Shown here: positions 5,503 through 12,839 of the stretch, piece by piece
Layout: each line of letters starts with the position of its first letter
Numbering within the stretch: the stretch's first letter is position 1
Origin: an uncultured Candidatus Saccharibacteria bacterium
Lineage (GTDB): Bacteria > Patescibacteriota > Saccharimonadia > Saccharimonadales > Saccharimonadaceae
DNA length: 13,021 nucleotides
Reading direction: 5' to 3'
NCBI GenBank assembly: GCA_948663575.1
Contig: CAPNAV010000025.1
Span: 1 to 13,021 of the forward strand
The notes under the pieces: generated by a model
What the model was told of the DNA's origin: nothing
What the model saw: the letters and a program-made list of their open reading frames with translations, nothing else
Databases searched by the model: none
Made by a program: the position numbers and the translations under genes

Positions 5503-6807
5503 TTAAAAGGATTTGTGTGATTTCTTGGGCGGTTTGATGGATTTTGATGAGTGGGGGTTGGTAGATTTTGAAATCTCTTTTTGTTTAGTTTTAGTGGCTT
5601 GAATAGATGATTTTTGTTTCGAAATGGACTGAGAGGATTTGTTTTTAGGGGAGATGGAATAAATGCGAGATTTTTTGGTGAGAATTGAAATACCGAATAG
5701 GACTACTAGAATGAAACCAATGAGAATGAATAAAAGTTGATGACTAATTCTAAATAGATGAACTGAGGGTTGAGCGGAAAGATGGTAGGCTGACTGGAGC
5801 GAAGCCGCTAGGCCGTGACTGCCGATGATGTTAGTTAGGAGGCTAATGAGAGAGCCAATAACAATGCTAATAATAGCGGATGCTAAGCTAAGTTTGATAA
5901 ATGTAGAAATAGAAATAGGGGCGTGGTTGAGCGATGAGGAGTTTTTTGTAGAAGATTGTTGACGGAAAGAGCGATTGAGTAGAAATGCAATAGCAATTAA
6001 CGTAGCAATGAATAAAATACTGGCAATAATCCAATAGATCATGTAAATTTGACCAAAAATAGAGGAAATTCCGAGAGTATTGCCGATAAAATCTGTGGCA
6101 GGATGCAGGTTTTGGTCAGCAAAAAGGCGATTTTTTGCGTAGCCAATTGCGAAAAATGGGTCGTTAAAGCTAATAATAATGGAGTAAGCTACGCTAATAG
6201 TGTCTGTATTGCTTTGGGTGAGTTGGGAGAGGTAGCTGTCGATGGCTAAAGAACCAGTGTCAATGAGATATGGATAAGAACTGGCATTTGGGCCAGGTAT
6301 TGTGCCAACAACGGTAAAAAATTTATCTATATCAGCTTGGACTTCTGCAGGATAACTGGCATTACTAGAGATGAGGATGGGGATCTTGTCGGTGGTGGGA
6401 ATATCGAGGTCGGGAAGAAGAGATTTTGTAGCAGATGGACTGATAACTTGACGAGGCCAATCGAAGTGATAGGTTGTGAGGGTGCCGGCGATTTGGCCTT
6501 GATAGGAAATAATATCGTTTGTGATATCTGGAGAGAGCGTGATATTAGAACGGCTAGTGAGGATGCGGTTGTTTGGCGTGGAAGAAAGGGAGTAATTATG
6601 AGTGGCGATTACCTTGGAAAGGTAGGTTTTACTGTTAGTGGAAGCGGATGATGCGTCGAAGAGAGTTTTTTCTAAGCCAGAAAGAACTAAAATAACGCCA
6701 ATAAGTAGGCTAGCAATAGCGGATAGAATGATAATGATTGTGCGATTGATACGGTTAGTAGCATGAGACGATTGGTTTTTAGAGGTGTTGGTTTTGATAA
6801 AATTCAT
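5503..6807 (-). CDS. Four-TM membrane protein with FtsX/MacB-like topology
   Basis: The 434-aa protein is predicted to span the membrane at about 23-44, 254-277, 303-327 and 356-377. A large extracytoplasmic domain (about 45-250) follows TM1, and a strongly basic Lys/Ser-rich cytoplasmic tail occupies 378-434. TM1, large outer domain, then three TMs is the layout of FtsX/MacB-type ABC permeases. However, I see no conserved motif that proves membership, and no ATPase gene lies beside it. The start is supported by an extended -10 six nt upstream (leaderless). Composition is rich in Ser, Thr, Ile, Asn and poor in Val and Gly, as expected for a gene on the C-rich strand. It appears monocistronic, divergent from the LiaF-like operon and followed by tRNA-Ser. 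Function unknown. Confidence 0.8.
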   Translation of the reverse strand: MNFIKTNTSKNQSSHATNRINRTIIIILSAIASLLIGVILVLSGLEKTLFDASSASTNSKTYLSKVIATHNYSLSSTPNNRILTSRSNITLSPDITNDIISYQGQIAGTLTTYHFDWPRQVISPSATKSLLPDLDIPTTDKIPILISSNASYPAEVQADIDKFFTVVGTIPGPNASSYPYLIDTGSLAIDSYLSQLTQSNTDTISVAYSIIISFNDPFFAIGYAKNRLFADQNLHPATDFIGNTLGISSIFGQIYMIYWIIASILFIATLIAIAFLLNRSFRQQSSTKNSSSLNHAPISISTFIKLSLASAIISIVIGSLISLLTNIIGSHGLAASLQSAYHLSAQPSVHLFRISHQLLFILIGFILVVLFGISILTKKSRIYSISPKNKSSQSISKQKSSIQATKTKQKEISKSTNPHSSKSIKPPKKSHKSF

Positions 6808-6813
6808 ATGTTT

Positions 6814-6842
6814 ATTGTATCATGTCGGGGTGGATTTAGCAA
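6814..6842 (-). promoter_or_regulatory. Promoter for a leaderless start at 6807
   Basis: On the minus strand TTGCTA (6837-6842) is followed after exactly 17 bp by TACAAT (6814-6819), with an extended TG one base upstream. Only 6 nt separate the -10 from the ATG, and there is no SD. The -35 hexamer is the same as the one at 2928. Confidence 0.55.
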
Positions 6843-6852
6843 AAATGAACGG

Positions 6853-6901
6853 TTTACTGATGGGGGAGAAATGTGGTAAAATGAGAGTAGAATTTAAGGA
6901 G
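6853..6901 (+). promoter_or_regulatory. Promoter and SD of the LiaF-LiaG-argS operon
   Basis: TTTACT (6853-6858, 4 of 6 matches to TTGACA) lies 18 bp before TAAAAT (6877-6882), which has an extended TG (6874-6876). AAGGAG (6896-6901) lies 8 nt before ATG 6910. This decides for ATG 6910 over the adjacent TTG 6907. Confidence 0.55.
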
Positions 6902-6909
6902 ATTTTTTG

Positions 6910-7608
6910 ATGAAGAAACTCAGTAACTGGTTGTGGGGGGCAGTGTTAGTAGTTGTGGGTGTGCTTTGGGCGTTAAAAGCGACCGGGGTAATTACGGTGG
7001 ATTTGTTTTTCCCGGGTTGGTGGACATTGTTTATTATTGTGCCAGCTTTGATTGGATTGATTACTGAGGAACAAAAAGGTGGGAGTTTTATATTGCTTTT
7101 GATTGGCGTATGTTTGTTGCTGGCATGCTTGGATGTTTTGGAATTTGATTTGATTTGGAAATTGATTTTGCCAGTGGCATTGATTCTGATTGGGTTGTCG
7201 ATGATTTTTCATGCGGCAACTGCAAGTTCTGCGCGCAAGAGGATGAAGGATCTTGATTTGGACGAGGCGAAGCTTAGAGAGTATTGGGCGACTTTTGGGG
7301 AACAGAAAGTTTCTTTTGATGATAAGGAGTTTGAGGGGTGTCAAGTGGATGCAGTGTTTGGTGGGGCGGATATTGACCTTACGCATGCGAAAATTGATCA
7401 TGATGTAATCTTAAGAGCATGTAGTATATTTGGCGGAGTTAAGATTTTTACGCCAAGCAACGTGAAGGTTGAGGTGGTTTCGACGTCGATTTTTGGTGGC
7501 GTGTCTAATAAAAGACGACAAGGTGAGAAGTCTGATGGAACTAAGAAATCCGAGAAAACTCTATTTATTGAAGCGACTTGTCTGTTTGGTGGAGTAGAGA
7601 TTCAATGA
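6910..7608 (+). CDS. LiaF-like membrane protein
   Basis: The 232-aa product has four predicted TM helices (about 7-23, 37-52, 58-75, 82-102), then a cytoplasmic linker and a C-terminal beta-rich domain. That domain shows repeated FGG turns at 150-152, 174-176, 195-197 and 226-228, ending in FGGVEIQ. This matches the N-terminal LiaI/LiaF-like TM domain followed by the C-terminal LiaF-like domain ('cell wall-active antibiotics response'). In Firmicutes LiaF is a membrane inhibitor of the LiaRS two-component system that senses envelope damage. No LiaR or LiaS is encoded nearby, so that exact role cannot be transferred. It overlaps the next gene by 4 nt (ATGA), and that gene is LiaG-like, which strengthens the family call. 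It is first in a rightward run that continues into argS. Confidence 0.82.
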   Translation: MKKLSNWLWGAVLVVVGVLWALKATGVITVDLFFPGWWTLFIIVPALIGLITEEQKGGSFILLLIGVCLLLACLDVLEFDLIWKLILPVALILIGLSMIFHAATASSARKRMKDLDLDEAKLREYWATFGEQKVSFDDKEFEGCQVDAVFGGADIDLTHAKIDHDVILRACSIFGGVKIFTPSNVKVEVVSTSIFGGVSNKRRQGEKSDGTKKSEKTLFIEATCLFGGVEIQ

Positions 7609-8450
7609 ACGGAGTGCAAAGGTTGATTAAATACTGTGCGATTGCGTTTGCAGTGTTTTTGATGTTTATGATTGGGTCGGGAATTTTGATGGGGGTATCG
7701 ACGTTGGGCTTTCTCATTCAGGATGGTCGTTGGCATTGGGACTCCGATGAGAGCAATATGGAGTTGATTGAGATAGCTACTGATGATCAAGAAAGTTCAG
7801 TGAGAGCGCTAGATGTCAATGTAAAGGCGACTGCAGTACGAATAAGAACGGTACAGGATGCGGAGAATGTACGGATAGAAACGGACAACGAATATATCGA
7901 TGCATGGGTTGCTAATGGGGGATTGCATGTAGTAGAGAGAAGCCATGGATTTTTTGGATGGGGTGGCACTGGTAGGTTGATTATCTATGTGCAAGAAGGT
8001 ACGGTTTTTGATGAAGTTAAAATTGAGGCTGGGGCGGGTGAGCTTAGCATAGACGAGTTCGCGACTGGAAAGCTGATTTTGAATCTGGGCGCGGGGAGGG
8101 TGGCGATTGATAGATTGTTGGTGTCCGAGAAGGCAGATATTGAAGGCGGGGCAGGATCGATTGAGATTTTGGAAGGAGATGTGACTGGTCTAGATATGGA
8201 ACTTGGGGCGGGAAGAATGAGTGCATATTTGAGACTGAATGGAGTGAATAAGATTGATTCTGGAGTAGGGAAGTTAGAGCTAAAGTTGGCAGGTGGTGAG
8301 AATGATTATTATATGACTTTAGATAAGGGAATTGGTTCGGTGACTTTGAACGACCTAAGTTTGGACGATGGAGCGACTTGGGGTAGGGGGTCTAATAAGT
8401 TGGAAATTGATTCTGGGGTTGGCGCCGTGGAGATAAGGACAACTGAATAA
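7605..8450 (+). CDS. LiaG-like membrane-anchored beta-solenoid protein (DUF4097-like)
   Basis: The 281-aa protein has one N-terminal TM helix or signal anchor (about 9-37) and an exported-looking domain with regular repeats. GxG turns begin at residues 143, 162, 182, 201, 220, 242 and 271, mostly 19-20 apart, each followed by a short beta strand (e.g. GAGRVAI, GAGSIEI, GVGKLEL). This is the look of the DUF4097 'putative adhesin' / LiaG beta-solenoid. Its biochemical role is not established in the family. ATG 7605 overlaps the LiaF-like stop and has GGAG 10 nt upstream; a longer reading from TTG 7578 would lie inside the previous gene. It ends 1 nt before argS. Family placement is good; function is unknown beyond a probable tie to envelope stress. 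Confidence 0.8.
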   Translation: MNGVQRLIKYCAIAFAVFLMFMIGSGILMGVSTLGFLIQDGRWHWDSDESNMELIEIATDDQESSVRALDVNVKATAVRIRTVQDAENVRIETDNEYIDAWVANGGLHVVERSHGFFGWGGTGRLIIYVQEGTVFDEVKIEAGAGELSIDEFATGKLILNLGAGRVAIDRLLVSEKADIEGGAGSIEILEGDVTGLDMELGAGRMSAYLRLNGVNKIDSGVGKLELKLAGGENDYYMTLDKGIGSVTLNDLSLDDGATWGRGSNKLEIDSGVGAVEIRTTE

Positions 8451-8451
8451 A

Positions 8452-10191
8452 ATGGAGCAGGTGAAGGATACGCTAGCGAGGATTATTGAAGAAGCTTTCG
8501 ATGTTAAGGTAGAGCCGGAAGTGTCGGTTGCACCCGAAGAGACTGGCGCTGATTTTGCTACGAATGTGGCTATGAAGCTAGCAAAGATCTTGCATAAAGC
8601 GCCGATAGTGATTGCTGAGGAAATTGTAAAAAACATTAAGCAAGAGGTGGGCGACGAATATCGAGTAGAAGTAGCGGCGCCGGGATTTATTAATTTTGCG
8701 TTGGCCGATGGATATTTTACTGAGAAAGTGCGTAAACTTGCAGATAATGTGGAGGGTGAGGCTAGAAGGGGAATTACTGGAGAGGAATATACTGGAAAAA
8801 CAGTGGTGGCGGAGTTTTCTGATCCTAATCCGTTTAAAGTGCTGCATGTTGGACATCTATACACATCCATAGTGGGCGATTCGATCTCGAGATTATTGGA
8901 GTTGGCGGGAGCGAAAGTAATACGGGCGAATTTTGGCGGGGATGTGGGGTTGCATGTTGCAAAAACATTGTATGTTTTGATGAATGCGGATGACAATGGT
9001 GAATTGACGATTGAAGATATTGCTAGGGCGTATGTTGAGGGGACGCGATTGTATGATGAGGATGAAACGGCGAAGGCGGAAATTACGCAGATAAATAAGA
9101 TCATTTATGCATTGTCAGAATTGGGAGAGGAAAAGGGTCGTGAGCGTTTAGAGCTTGAGATGGTGGCGGAGGATTTTGGACGGTCGACTTTGGAAATTGG
9201 TAAGTTGGCAGAGTTGTATTGGAGGGGGCGAGAGCTTAGTTATCAATATTTCAAGGATTTCTATCGGAGAATTGGCGTAAAGTTTGATAAATTTTATCCA
9301 GAGTCGAGCGTGGCGGGGCGAGGCTTGACGGAAGTAAAAAGCCATATTGGGTCGGTCTATGAAGAGAGCGGCGGAGCGGTGGTCTATCATGGTGAAAAAT
9401 TAGGCTTGCATACACGGGTGTTTATTAATAAGGAGGGAGTGCCGACTTACGAAGCGAAAGATGTCGGTTTAATCTTTACGAAATGGGATGATTGGCATTT
9501 TGATGAATCAGTAGTGGTGACTGGTAACGAACAGTCTGACTATATGAAAGTAGTCTTGGCGAGTGTGGCGGAATATGCGCCAAAGTTGGTTGAGCAGACG
9601 ACTCATTTGACGCATGGATTAGTGAAATTACCAGGAAATGTCAAAATGTCGTCGCGTAAGGGTAATTTCTTGAAGGCAGTAGATACGCTGGAAATGGTAA
9701 AAGAAGCGTTAGACGGTGAAAAGGTGGGCGATAATTCTGAGAAGATGGTGCTAGCTGCGATTAAATATGCGTTTTTAAGATATAAAATGGGCGGAGATAT
9801 TGTTTTTGACCCGCAGGAGTCAGTATCAACGACGGGGAACTCAGGAGTTTATTTGCTTTATGCGGTGGTGCGGGCTAAAAAAGTATTAGCCAAAGCAGTG
9901 GAACGTGAGAATGATAGGCAAGGCGGGGAGATGAGCGAATATGAACGAAAATTGAGCAAAAAAGTTGTTCAATATGGAAATGTTGTGCAAGAAGCGATTA
10001 GGGAGAAGGTACCGAATAAGGTTTGTACATATCTTTATGAATTAGCGCAGGAATTTTCGCGGTTCTATGAGCATGTGCAAGTTGTGGGGGGCGATAGGGA
10101 GATTGAACTTTTGGTATTAGTGCGGGCATATCTGAATGTAATGCAGCATGGTTTGGGGTTATTAGGAATAGAGACCTTAGAAGAGATGTAA
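8452..10191 (+). CDS. argS: Arginyl-tRNA synthetase
   Basis: The 579-aa class I synthetase charges tRNA-Arg with arginine using ATP. An N-terminal additional domain (about 1-90) precedes the catalytic core, which carries the HIGH-type motif HVGH (132-135) in the context PNPFKVLHVGHL. The FGGDVGLHVA segment (161-170), YEAKDVGL (333-340) and KMSSRKG (398-404) follow. The C-terminal helical DALR-type anticodon domain contains YELAQEFSRFYEHV, typical of ArgRS. The HIGH context differs from the usual bacterial ANPTGPLHVGH, and KMSSRKG replaces a classic KMSKS, so the enzyme is divergent. It starts 1 nt after the LiaG-like stop with no well-placed SD (AAGGA about 12 nt upstream), so translation is likely coupled to that gene. 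Confidence 0.95.
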   Translation: MEQVKDTLARIIEEAFDVKVEPEVSVAPEETGADFATNVAMKLAKILHKAPIVIAEEIVKNIKQEVGDEYRVEVAAPGFINFALADGYFTEKVRKLADNVEGEARRGITGEEYTGKTVVAEFSDPNPFKVLHVGHLYTSIVGDSISRLLELAGAKVIRANFGGDVGLHVAKTLYVLMNADDNGELTIEDIARAYVEGTRLYDEDETAKAEITQINKIIYALSELGEEKGRERLELEMVAEDFGRSTLEIGKLAELYWRGRELSYQYFKDFYRRIGVKFDKFYPESSVAGRGLTEVKSHIGSVYEESGGAVVYHGEKLGLHTRVFINKEGVPTYEAKDVGLIFTKWDDWHFDESVVVTGNEQSDYMKVVLASVAEYAPKLVEQTTHLTHGLVKLPGNVKMSSRKGNFLKAVDTLEMVKEALDGEKVGDNSEKMVLAAIKYAFLRYKMGGDIVFDPQESVSTTGNSGVYLLYAVVRAKKVLAKAVERENDRQGGEMSEYERKLSKKVVQYGNVVQEAIREKVPNKVCTYLYELAQEFSRFYEHVQVVGGDREIELLVLVRAYLNVMQHGLGLLGIETLEEM

Positions 10192-10215
10192 TCTGGGTGG
10201 AAATAAGGAGCGATA

Positions 10216-10770
10216 ATGAAAAAAGCTAAATTGTTATGGATTGATTTAGAGATGACAGGATTAGATCCGGAAAAGGATCGTATCTTGGAATTGGCGGCGT
10301 TAGCAACGGGTTGGGATTTGGATATAATGGAGAAGAAGGACGGAGAAAAGGCGGAGATAGTGGCGGTGATTAAAGTTCCAGAAGAGTTAATGAAGGAACG
10401 GATGGTGGGGGATTTTTGGGAGAAGAATACGGAAAGTAGAGATGCGTTGATACGGCAGAGTATGAGCGGGGAGGATGCAAAAGCTGTAGAGGATAAGTTG
10501 CTTGAGTTTGTTGACGAGTGGTTTGGGGATGAGGTAATTTTGGCGGGTAATTCTATACATCAGGATAGAAAGTTTATTGATCGGGAATGGCCGAGGGTGG
10601 CAAAAAGATTGCACTATCGAATGCTAGATGTGAGTGCATGGAAAGTGTACTTTGAGGGAAAATTGGGGAAGAAGTTTCTGAAGCGGGAGGAGCATAGAGC
10701 ACTAGATGATATTCTGGGGTCGATTGATGAGCTAAAATGGTATACAGGGATGATTAAGGAGGTGAAATGA
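10216..10770 (+). CDS. orn: Oligoribonuclease
   Basis: The 184-aa DEDDh 3'-5' exoribonuclease clears 2-5 nt RNA fragments and linear dinucleotides such as pGpG at the end of RNA decay. All catalytic residues are visible: Asp10 and Glu12 (WIDLEMTGLD), Asp117 (NSIHQDRKF), and His160 and Asp165 in HRALDDI. The length equals that of known Orn proteins. There is a small acidic/basic insertion around 38-48 (EKKDGEKAE). SD AAGGAG (10205-10210) lies 5 nt before the ATG. It sits 24 nt after argS and overlaps the YjbR-like gene by 4 nt. Confidence 0.95.
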   Translation: MKKAKLLWIDLEMTGLDPEKDRILELAALATGWDLDIMEKKDGEKAEIVAVIKVPEELMKERMVGDFWEKNTESRDALIRQSMSGEDAKAVEDKLLEFVDEWFGDEVILAGNSIHQDRKFIDREWPRVAKRLHYRMLDVSAWKVYFEGKLGKKFLKREEHRALDDILGSIDELKWYTGMIKEVK

Positions 10771-11081
10771 TTGATCTTGAGCAAGTTGGTGGAATTGAAG
10801 AATGGAGCGAGAAGAAACATGGTGAAAAGGGTGAGGATACGCTTTTTGAGACGCCAAATGGGAGGGTTTTTATGGTAATGCGACCAAAAACTATTGAAGT
10901 GCGATGTGATGGAAAACTGGCAAAGATGTTGCAAGAAAAATATGAAACCGTGATGGAGAGTAGATATTTTGGTAAGGGCGGTATTGAAATCGTACCAAGT
11001 GGTCAGCTAGAGCAACAGGAGTTAGAGGATTTAGTGCGCTTGAGCTATAATCTATCATCTGCAATGACGGAGCAAAAATGA
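10767..11081 (+). CDS. MmcQ/YjbR-like small protein
   Basis: The 104-aa soluble protein resembles the MmcQ/YjbR family (CyaY-like fold, role unknown, often suggested to bind DNA). Seen features are an N-terminal segment with FETPNGRVFMVM (27-38), IEVRCDGKLAKMLQEKYETV and the C-terminal pattern IEIVPSGQLEQQELEDLV followed by LSYNLSS. This matches the family's 'K-D-x-LA-x-x-LRE-x-YP' and 'LDG-x-LP-x-x-EL-x-x-LI-x-x-SY-x-LV' layout. The N-terminus is shorter than in typical 115-120 aa members. A near-perfect SD, AAGGAGGTGA (10756-10765), lies inside the end of orn, and the start overlaps the orn stop (ATGA). This implies high or balanced expression with orn. No catalytic motif is visible. Confidence 0.7.
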   Translation: MIDLEQVGGIEEWSEKKHGEKGEDTLFETPNGRVFMVMRPKTIEVRCDGKLAKMLQEKYETVMESRYFGKGGIEIVPSGQLEQQELEDLVRLSYNLSSAMTEQK

Positions 11082-11680
11082 GTAAACTGAGCGAGAAGAA
11101 AGAGCTTATTGTAGCTTTGGCGATTTTTGTGGTAACTTCAGCTTTGGCGGTGGTGATAAATAGCTTAGTAGGGTATGGTTGGGATACAAGCAGGTCTATT
11201 AGTCGATATGTAGGAATGGAGACTTGGGGTGCGGTGATTTTTGCACTTGGGAATTTTGTGGTAGCGGCATTACTTGGCAAGTATCTATGGAAAAAAGGTG
11301 AAGTGTGGAAAATGCCAAGAATATATTATTATGCAGTGCTAGTGATGGGGGTGTCGTTGATTTGGTTGTCAATGTGTCCGATAGGCTATTTTGATGTTGA
11401 TGGCAATATAAGCATAATTAGCCGCTTACATGAGATAGCATCGCGGACAATGTTTGCGATGATGGCGTTAATTTTTGCAATGATAGTGCTGAATAAGAAT
11501 TGCTGCAAAATGTTGCGTCAAGGAGCGGTAGTTTATTTAGCGTATGTGCTGGTTTGTATATTAGGATATTTCTCTAAGGCGAGTTGGTTTGCTGCTGTCT
11601 TTTTGTTCTTTGAGGCTTCTTATTTGGTGAGCTTTGCAATTATATTGTTGGTATGTGAGAAGAGAATAATAGAGGCTTAA
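11078..11680 (+). CDS. Six-TM integral membrane protein (possibly DUF998-like)
   Basis: The 200-aa product has about six predicted TM helices (9-31, 49-70, 81-100, 121-138, 148-164, 168-192) and no large soluble domain. Polar residues cluster in the loops after TM1 (SRSISRYVGMETWG) and TM3 (MCPIGYFDVDG...SRLHEIASRTMF). A 'P-x-GY...LHE...S-x-x-MF' pattern is reminiscent of DUF998/FRAG1-type six-TM proteins, but I cannot confirm membership. Its start overlaps the previous stop by 4 nt, so it is the last gene of the LiaF-to-here run. Its TAA abuts the TAA of convergent mscL. Function unknown. Confidence 0.75.
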   Translation: MSKLSEKKELIVALAIFVVTSALAVVINSLVGYGWDTSRSISRYVGMETWGAVIFALGNFVVAALLGKYLWKKGEVWKMPRIYYYAVLVMGVSLIWLSMCPIGYFDVDGNISIISRLHEIASRTMFAMMALIFAMIVLNKNCCKMLRQGAVVYLAYVLVCILGYFSKASWFAAVFLFFEASYLVSFAIILLVCEKRIIEA

Positions 11681-12124
11681 TTATTTTTTGGTAGGGGTGG
11701 ACGATTTGGGCTTTTCCGCGGTTTTTGCGGCGTCGGGGTCGGGGTGATGGCGATTAAAACGGTTGATAGCGCGGACGATGATAAAAATTACAAAAGCGAC
11801 AAGAAGAAAGTTGACTACATTTTGAATAAAATTGCCGTAAGCAATATGAGCTACGGTGTCGGCGCCAAAAATATTAGGAATGTCGATGGCGAGACTCGTG
11901 AAGTCGAGACCTCCAGCAAGTAAACTACTGATAGGCATGATAATATCGTCGACTAAAGATTTGATAATGGCGGTAAAAGCGCCACCTACAGCAACACCGA
12001 TTGCAAGGTCGACGACGCTGCCGCGGTTGATAAATTCGCGGAATTCTTTAATAAATTGACTCCCTGTAATAGCTTTAATAGGGTTAGTTTTTGGCTTTTC
12101 TTGGGATTTTTTCTTGGTTGTCAT
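11681..12124 (-). CDS. mscL: Large-conductance mechanosensitive channel MscL
   Basis: The 147-aa membrane protein opens under membrane tension and releases solutes during hypo-osmotic shock, acting as a homopentamer. The family core is clear: FIKEFREFINRGSVVDLA leads into TM1 (about 36-64, with GVAVGGAFTAII and DDIIMP), a periplasmic loop, and TM2 (about 97-122, with YGNFIQNVVNFLLVAFVIF). The typical cytoplasmic tail after NRFNRHH becomes Pro/Lys-rich. A 20-residue Lys-rich extension precedes the usual N-terminus. The start at 12124 is nonetheless supported by a consensus -10 six nt upstream. It converges on the preceding gene with no space between stop codons. Confidence 0.95.
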   Translation of the reverse strand: MTTKKKSQEKPKTNPIKAITGSQFIKEFREFINRGSVVDLAIGVAVGGAFTAIIKSLVDDIIMPISSLLAGGLDFTSLAIDIPNIFGADTVAHIAYGNFIQNVVNFLLVAFVIFIIVRAINRFNRHHPDPDAAKTAEKPKSSTPTKK

Positions 12125-12130
12125 GAGTAT

Positions 12131-12136
12131 ATTATA
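12131..12136 (-). promoter_or_regulatory. -10 box of mscL (leaderless start)
   Basis: The minus strand has a perfect TATAAT ending 6 nt before ATG 12124, and there is no SD. The -35 region is weak (ATGCAT at the 17-bp position). The gap to the upstream gene is only 27 bp, so mscL may also be read from that gene's transcript. Confidence 0.5.
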
Positions 12137-12151
12137 TACTATAATGGATTA

Positions 12152-12763
12152 TTATGCATCAGGATTGGAATATTTTTGGAAGCTATCTAATATGAGATTG
12201 AGGCTAGACTCGTATTGCTGGAGGATTTCGAGGAGGTTTATGTCGTTATTGTTGCGACTAAGGGCTTGAGCGATGAGAGATGAAAGAAGTGCAACTTGGA
12301 GCTGTATTTGATTGAGATAAATGCGGTCAAGAATACCATTAAGCTTGGCGTTGTTAAGGGTGAGGTTAAGCTCTTCGGACATAGCTGCTTCGGATTCAGA
12401 AACGTCGTTGGAGGGCGAAGGATCTATGTCGTTGAAAGAGAAATAGGTATTAAATTTGTTACTAGCGTCAGTAAGAACTGAGGAAAGTGAGATACTAATA
12501 GCGCGAAGATTGGAGTTTTTGATGGAAGGATTATAGGTGCGGAGAGTTTCGCTAAGATTGTAAGTGCGGAGATTGATTTGTTTGGCATAATCAACGGCTT
12601 TGGGGCCGGTATTTGTGGCGATGCTGATTATAGCAAGAAGGGCGAAGGCGATAACGCCACCGATAACGACTTTAAGAACAGTTTTAGGATTTAGACCACT
12701 AGTAGAAGTTTTGACTGGGCGATTGGATTTCGAGATTTCATTGAGATACTCAAGATTGTTCAT
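12152..12763 (-). CDS. Single-TM protein with helical extracytoplasmic domain, unknown function
   Basis: I do not recognise the family. The 203-aa product has a short basic cytoplasmic N-terminus, one TM helix (about 28-49, VLKVVIGGVIAFALLAIISI) and an outside domain of about 150 residues. That domain looks all-helical, with heptad-like Leu/Ile spacing at 58-100 and 125-195 and an acidic, Ser-rich linker around 108-125. No cysteines and no catalytic motif were seen. The start is set by an extended -10 six nt upstream. It is followed 27 bp later by mscL on the same strand. It may be a surface or cell-wall-associated protein; this is a guess from topology only. Confidence 0.78.
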   Translation of the reverse strand: MNNLEYLNEISKSNRPVKTSTSGLNPKTVLKVVIGGVIAFALLAIISIATNTGPKAVDYAKQINLRTYNLSETLRTYNPSIKNSNLRAISISLSSVLTDASNKFNTYFSFNDIDPSPSNDVSESEAAMSEELNLTLNNAKLNGILDRIYLNQIQLQVALLSSLIAQALSRNNNDINLLEILQQYESSLNLILDSFQKYSNPDA

Positions 12764-12769
12764 GGTATT

Positions 12770-12778
12770 ATTTTAACA
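12770..12778 (-). promoter_or_regulatory. Extended -10 for a leaderless start at 12763
   Basis: The minus strand shows TGTTAAAAT. TAAAAT (12770-12775) ends 6 nt before the ATG, and no SD is present. No clear -35 is seen; the expected position lies inside a hairpin (12789-12811). Confidence 0.5.
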
Positions 12779-12788
12779 TAAGTTTTGA

Positions 12789-12811
12789 GGAAAATGCTAG
12801 AAACGTTTTCC
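12789..12811. repeat. Inverted repeat upstream of the single-TM gene
   Basis: GGAAAATG / CGTTTTCC forms an 8-bp stem (one G-U pair) with a 7-nt loop, CTAGAAA. It covers the -35 region of the leftward promoter. It could be an operator or an RNA hairpin; there is no T-run, so a terminator is unlikely. Confidence 0.35.
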
Positions 12812-12839
12812 GTGATGCGTGGATATGTTATTTTTGGGA

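Noticed and set aside
8355..9104. 249-aa minus-strand open frame antisense to argS
   Set aside because: No recognisable motif and a Ser/Thr/Ala-biased composition; argS on the other strand is certain. It is an effect of base skew.
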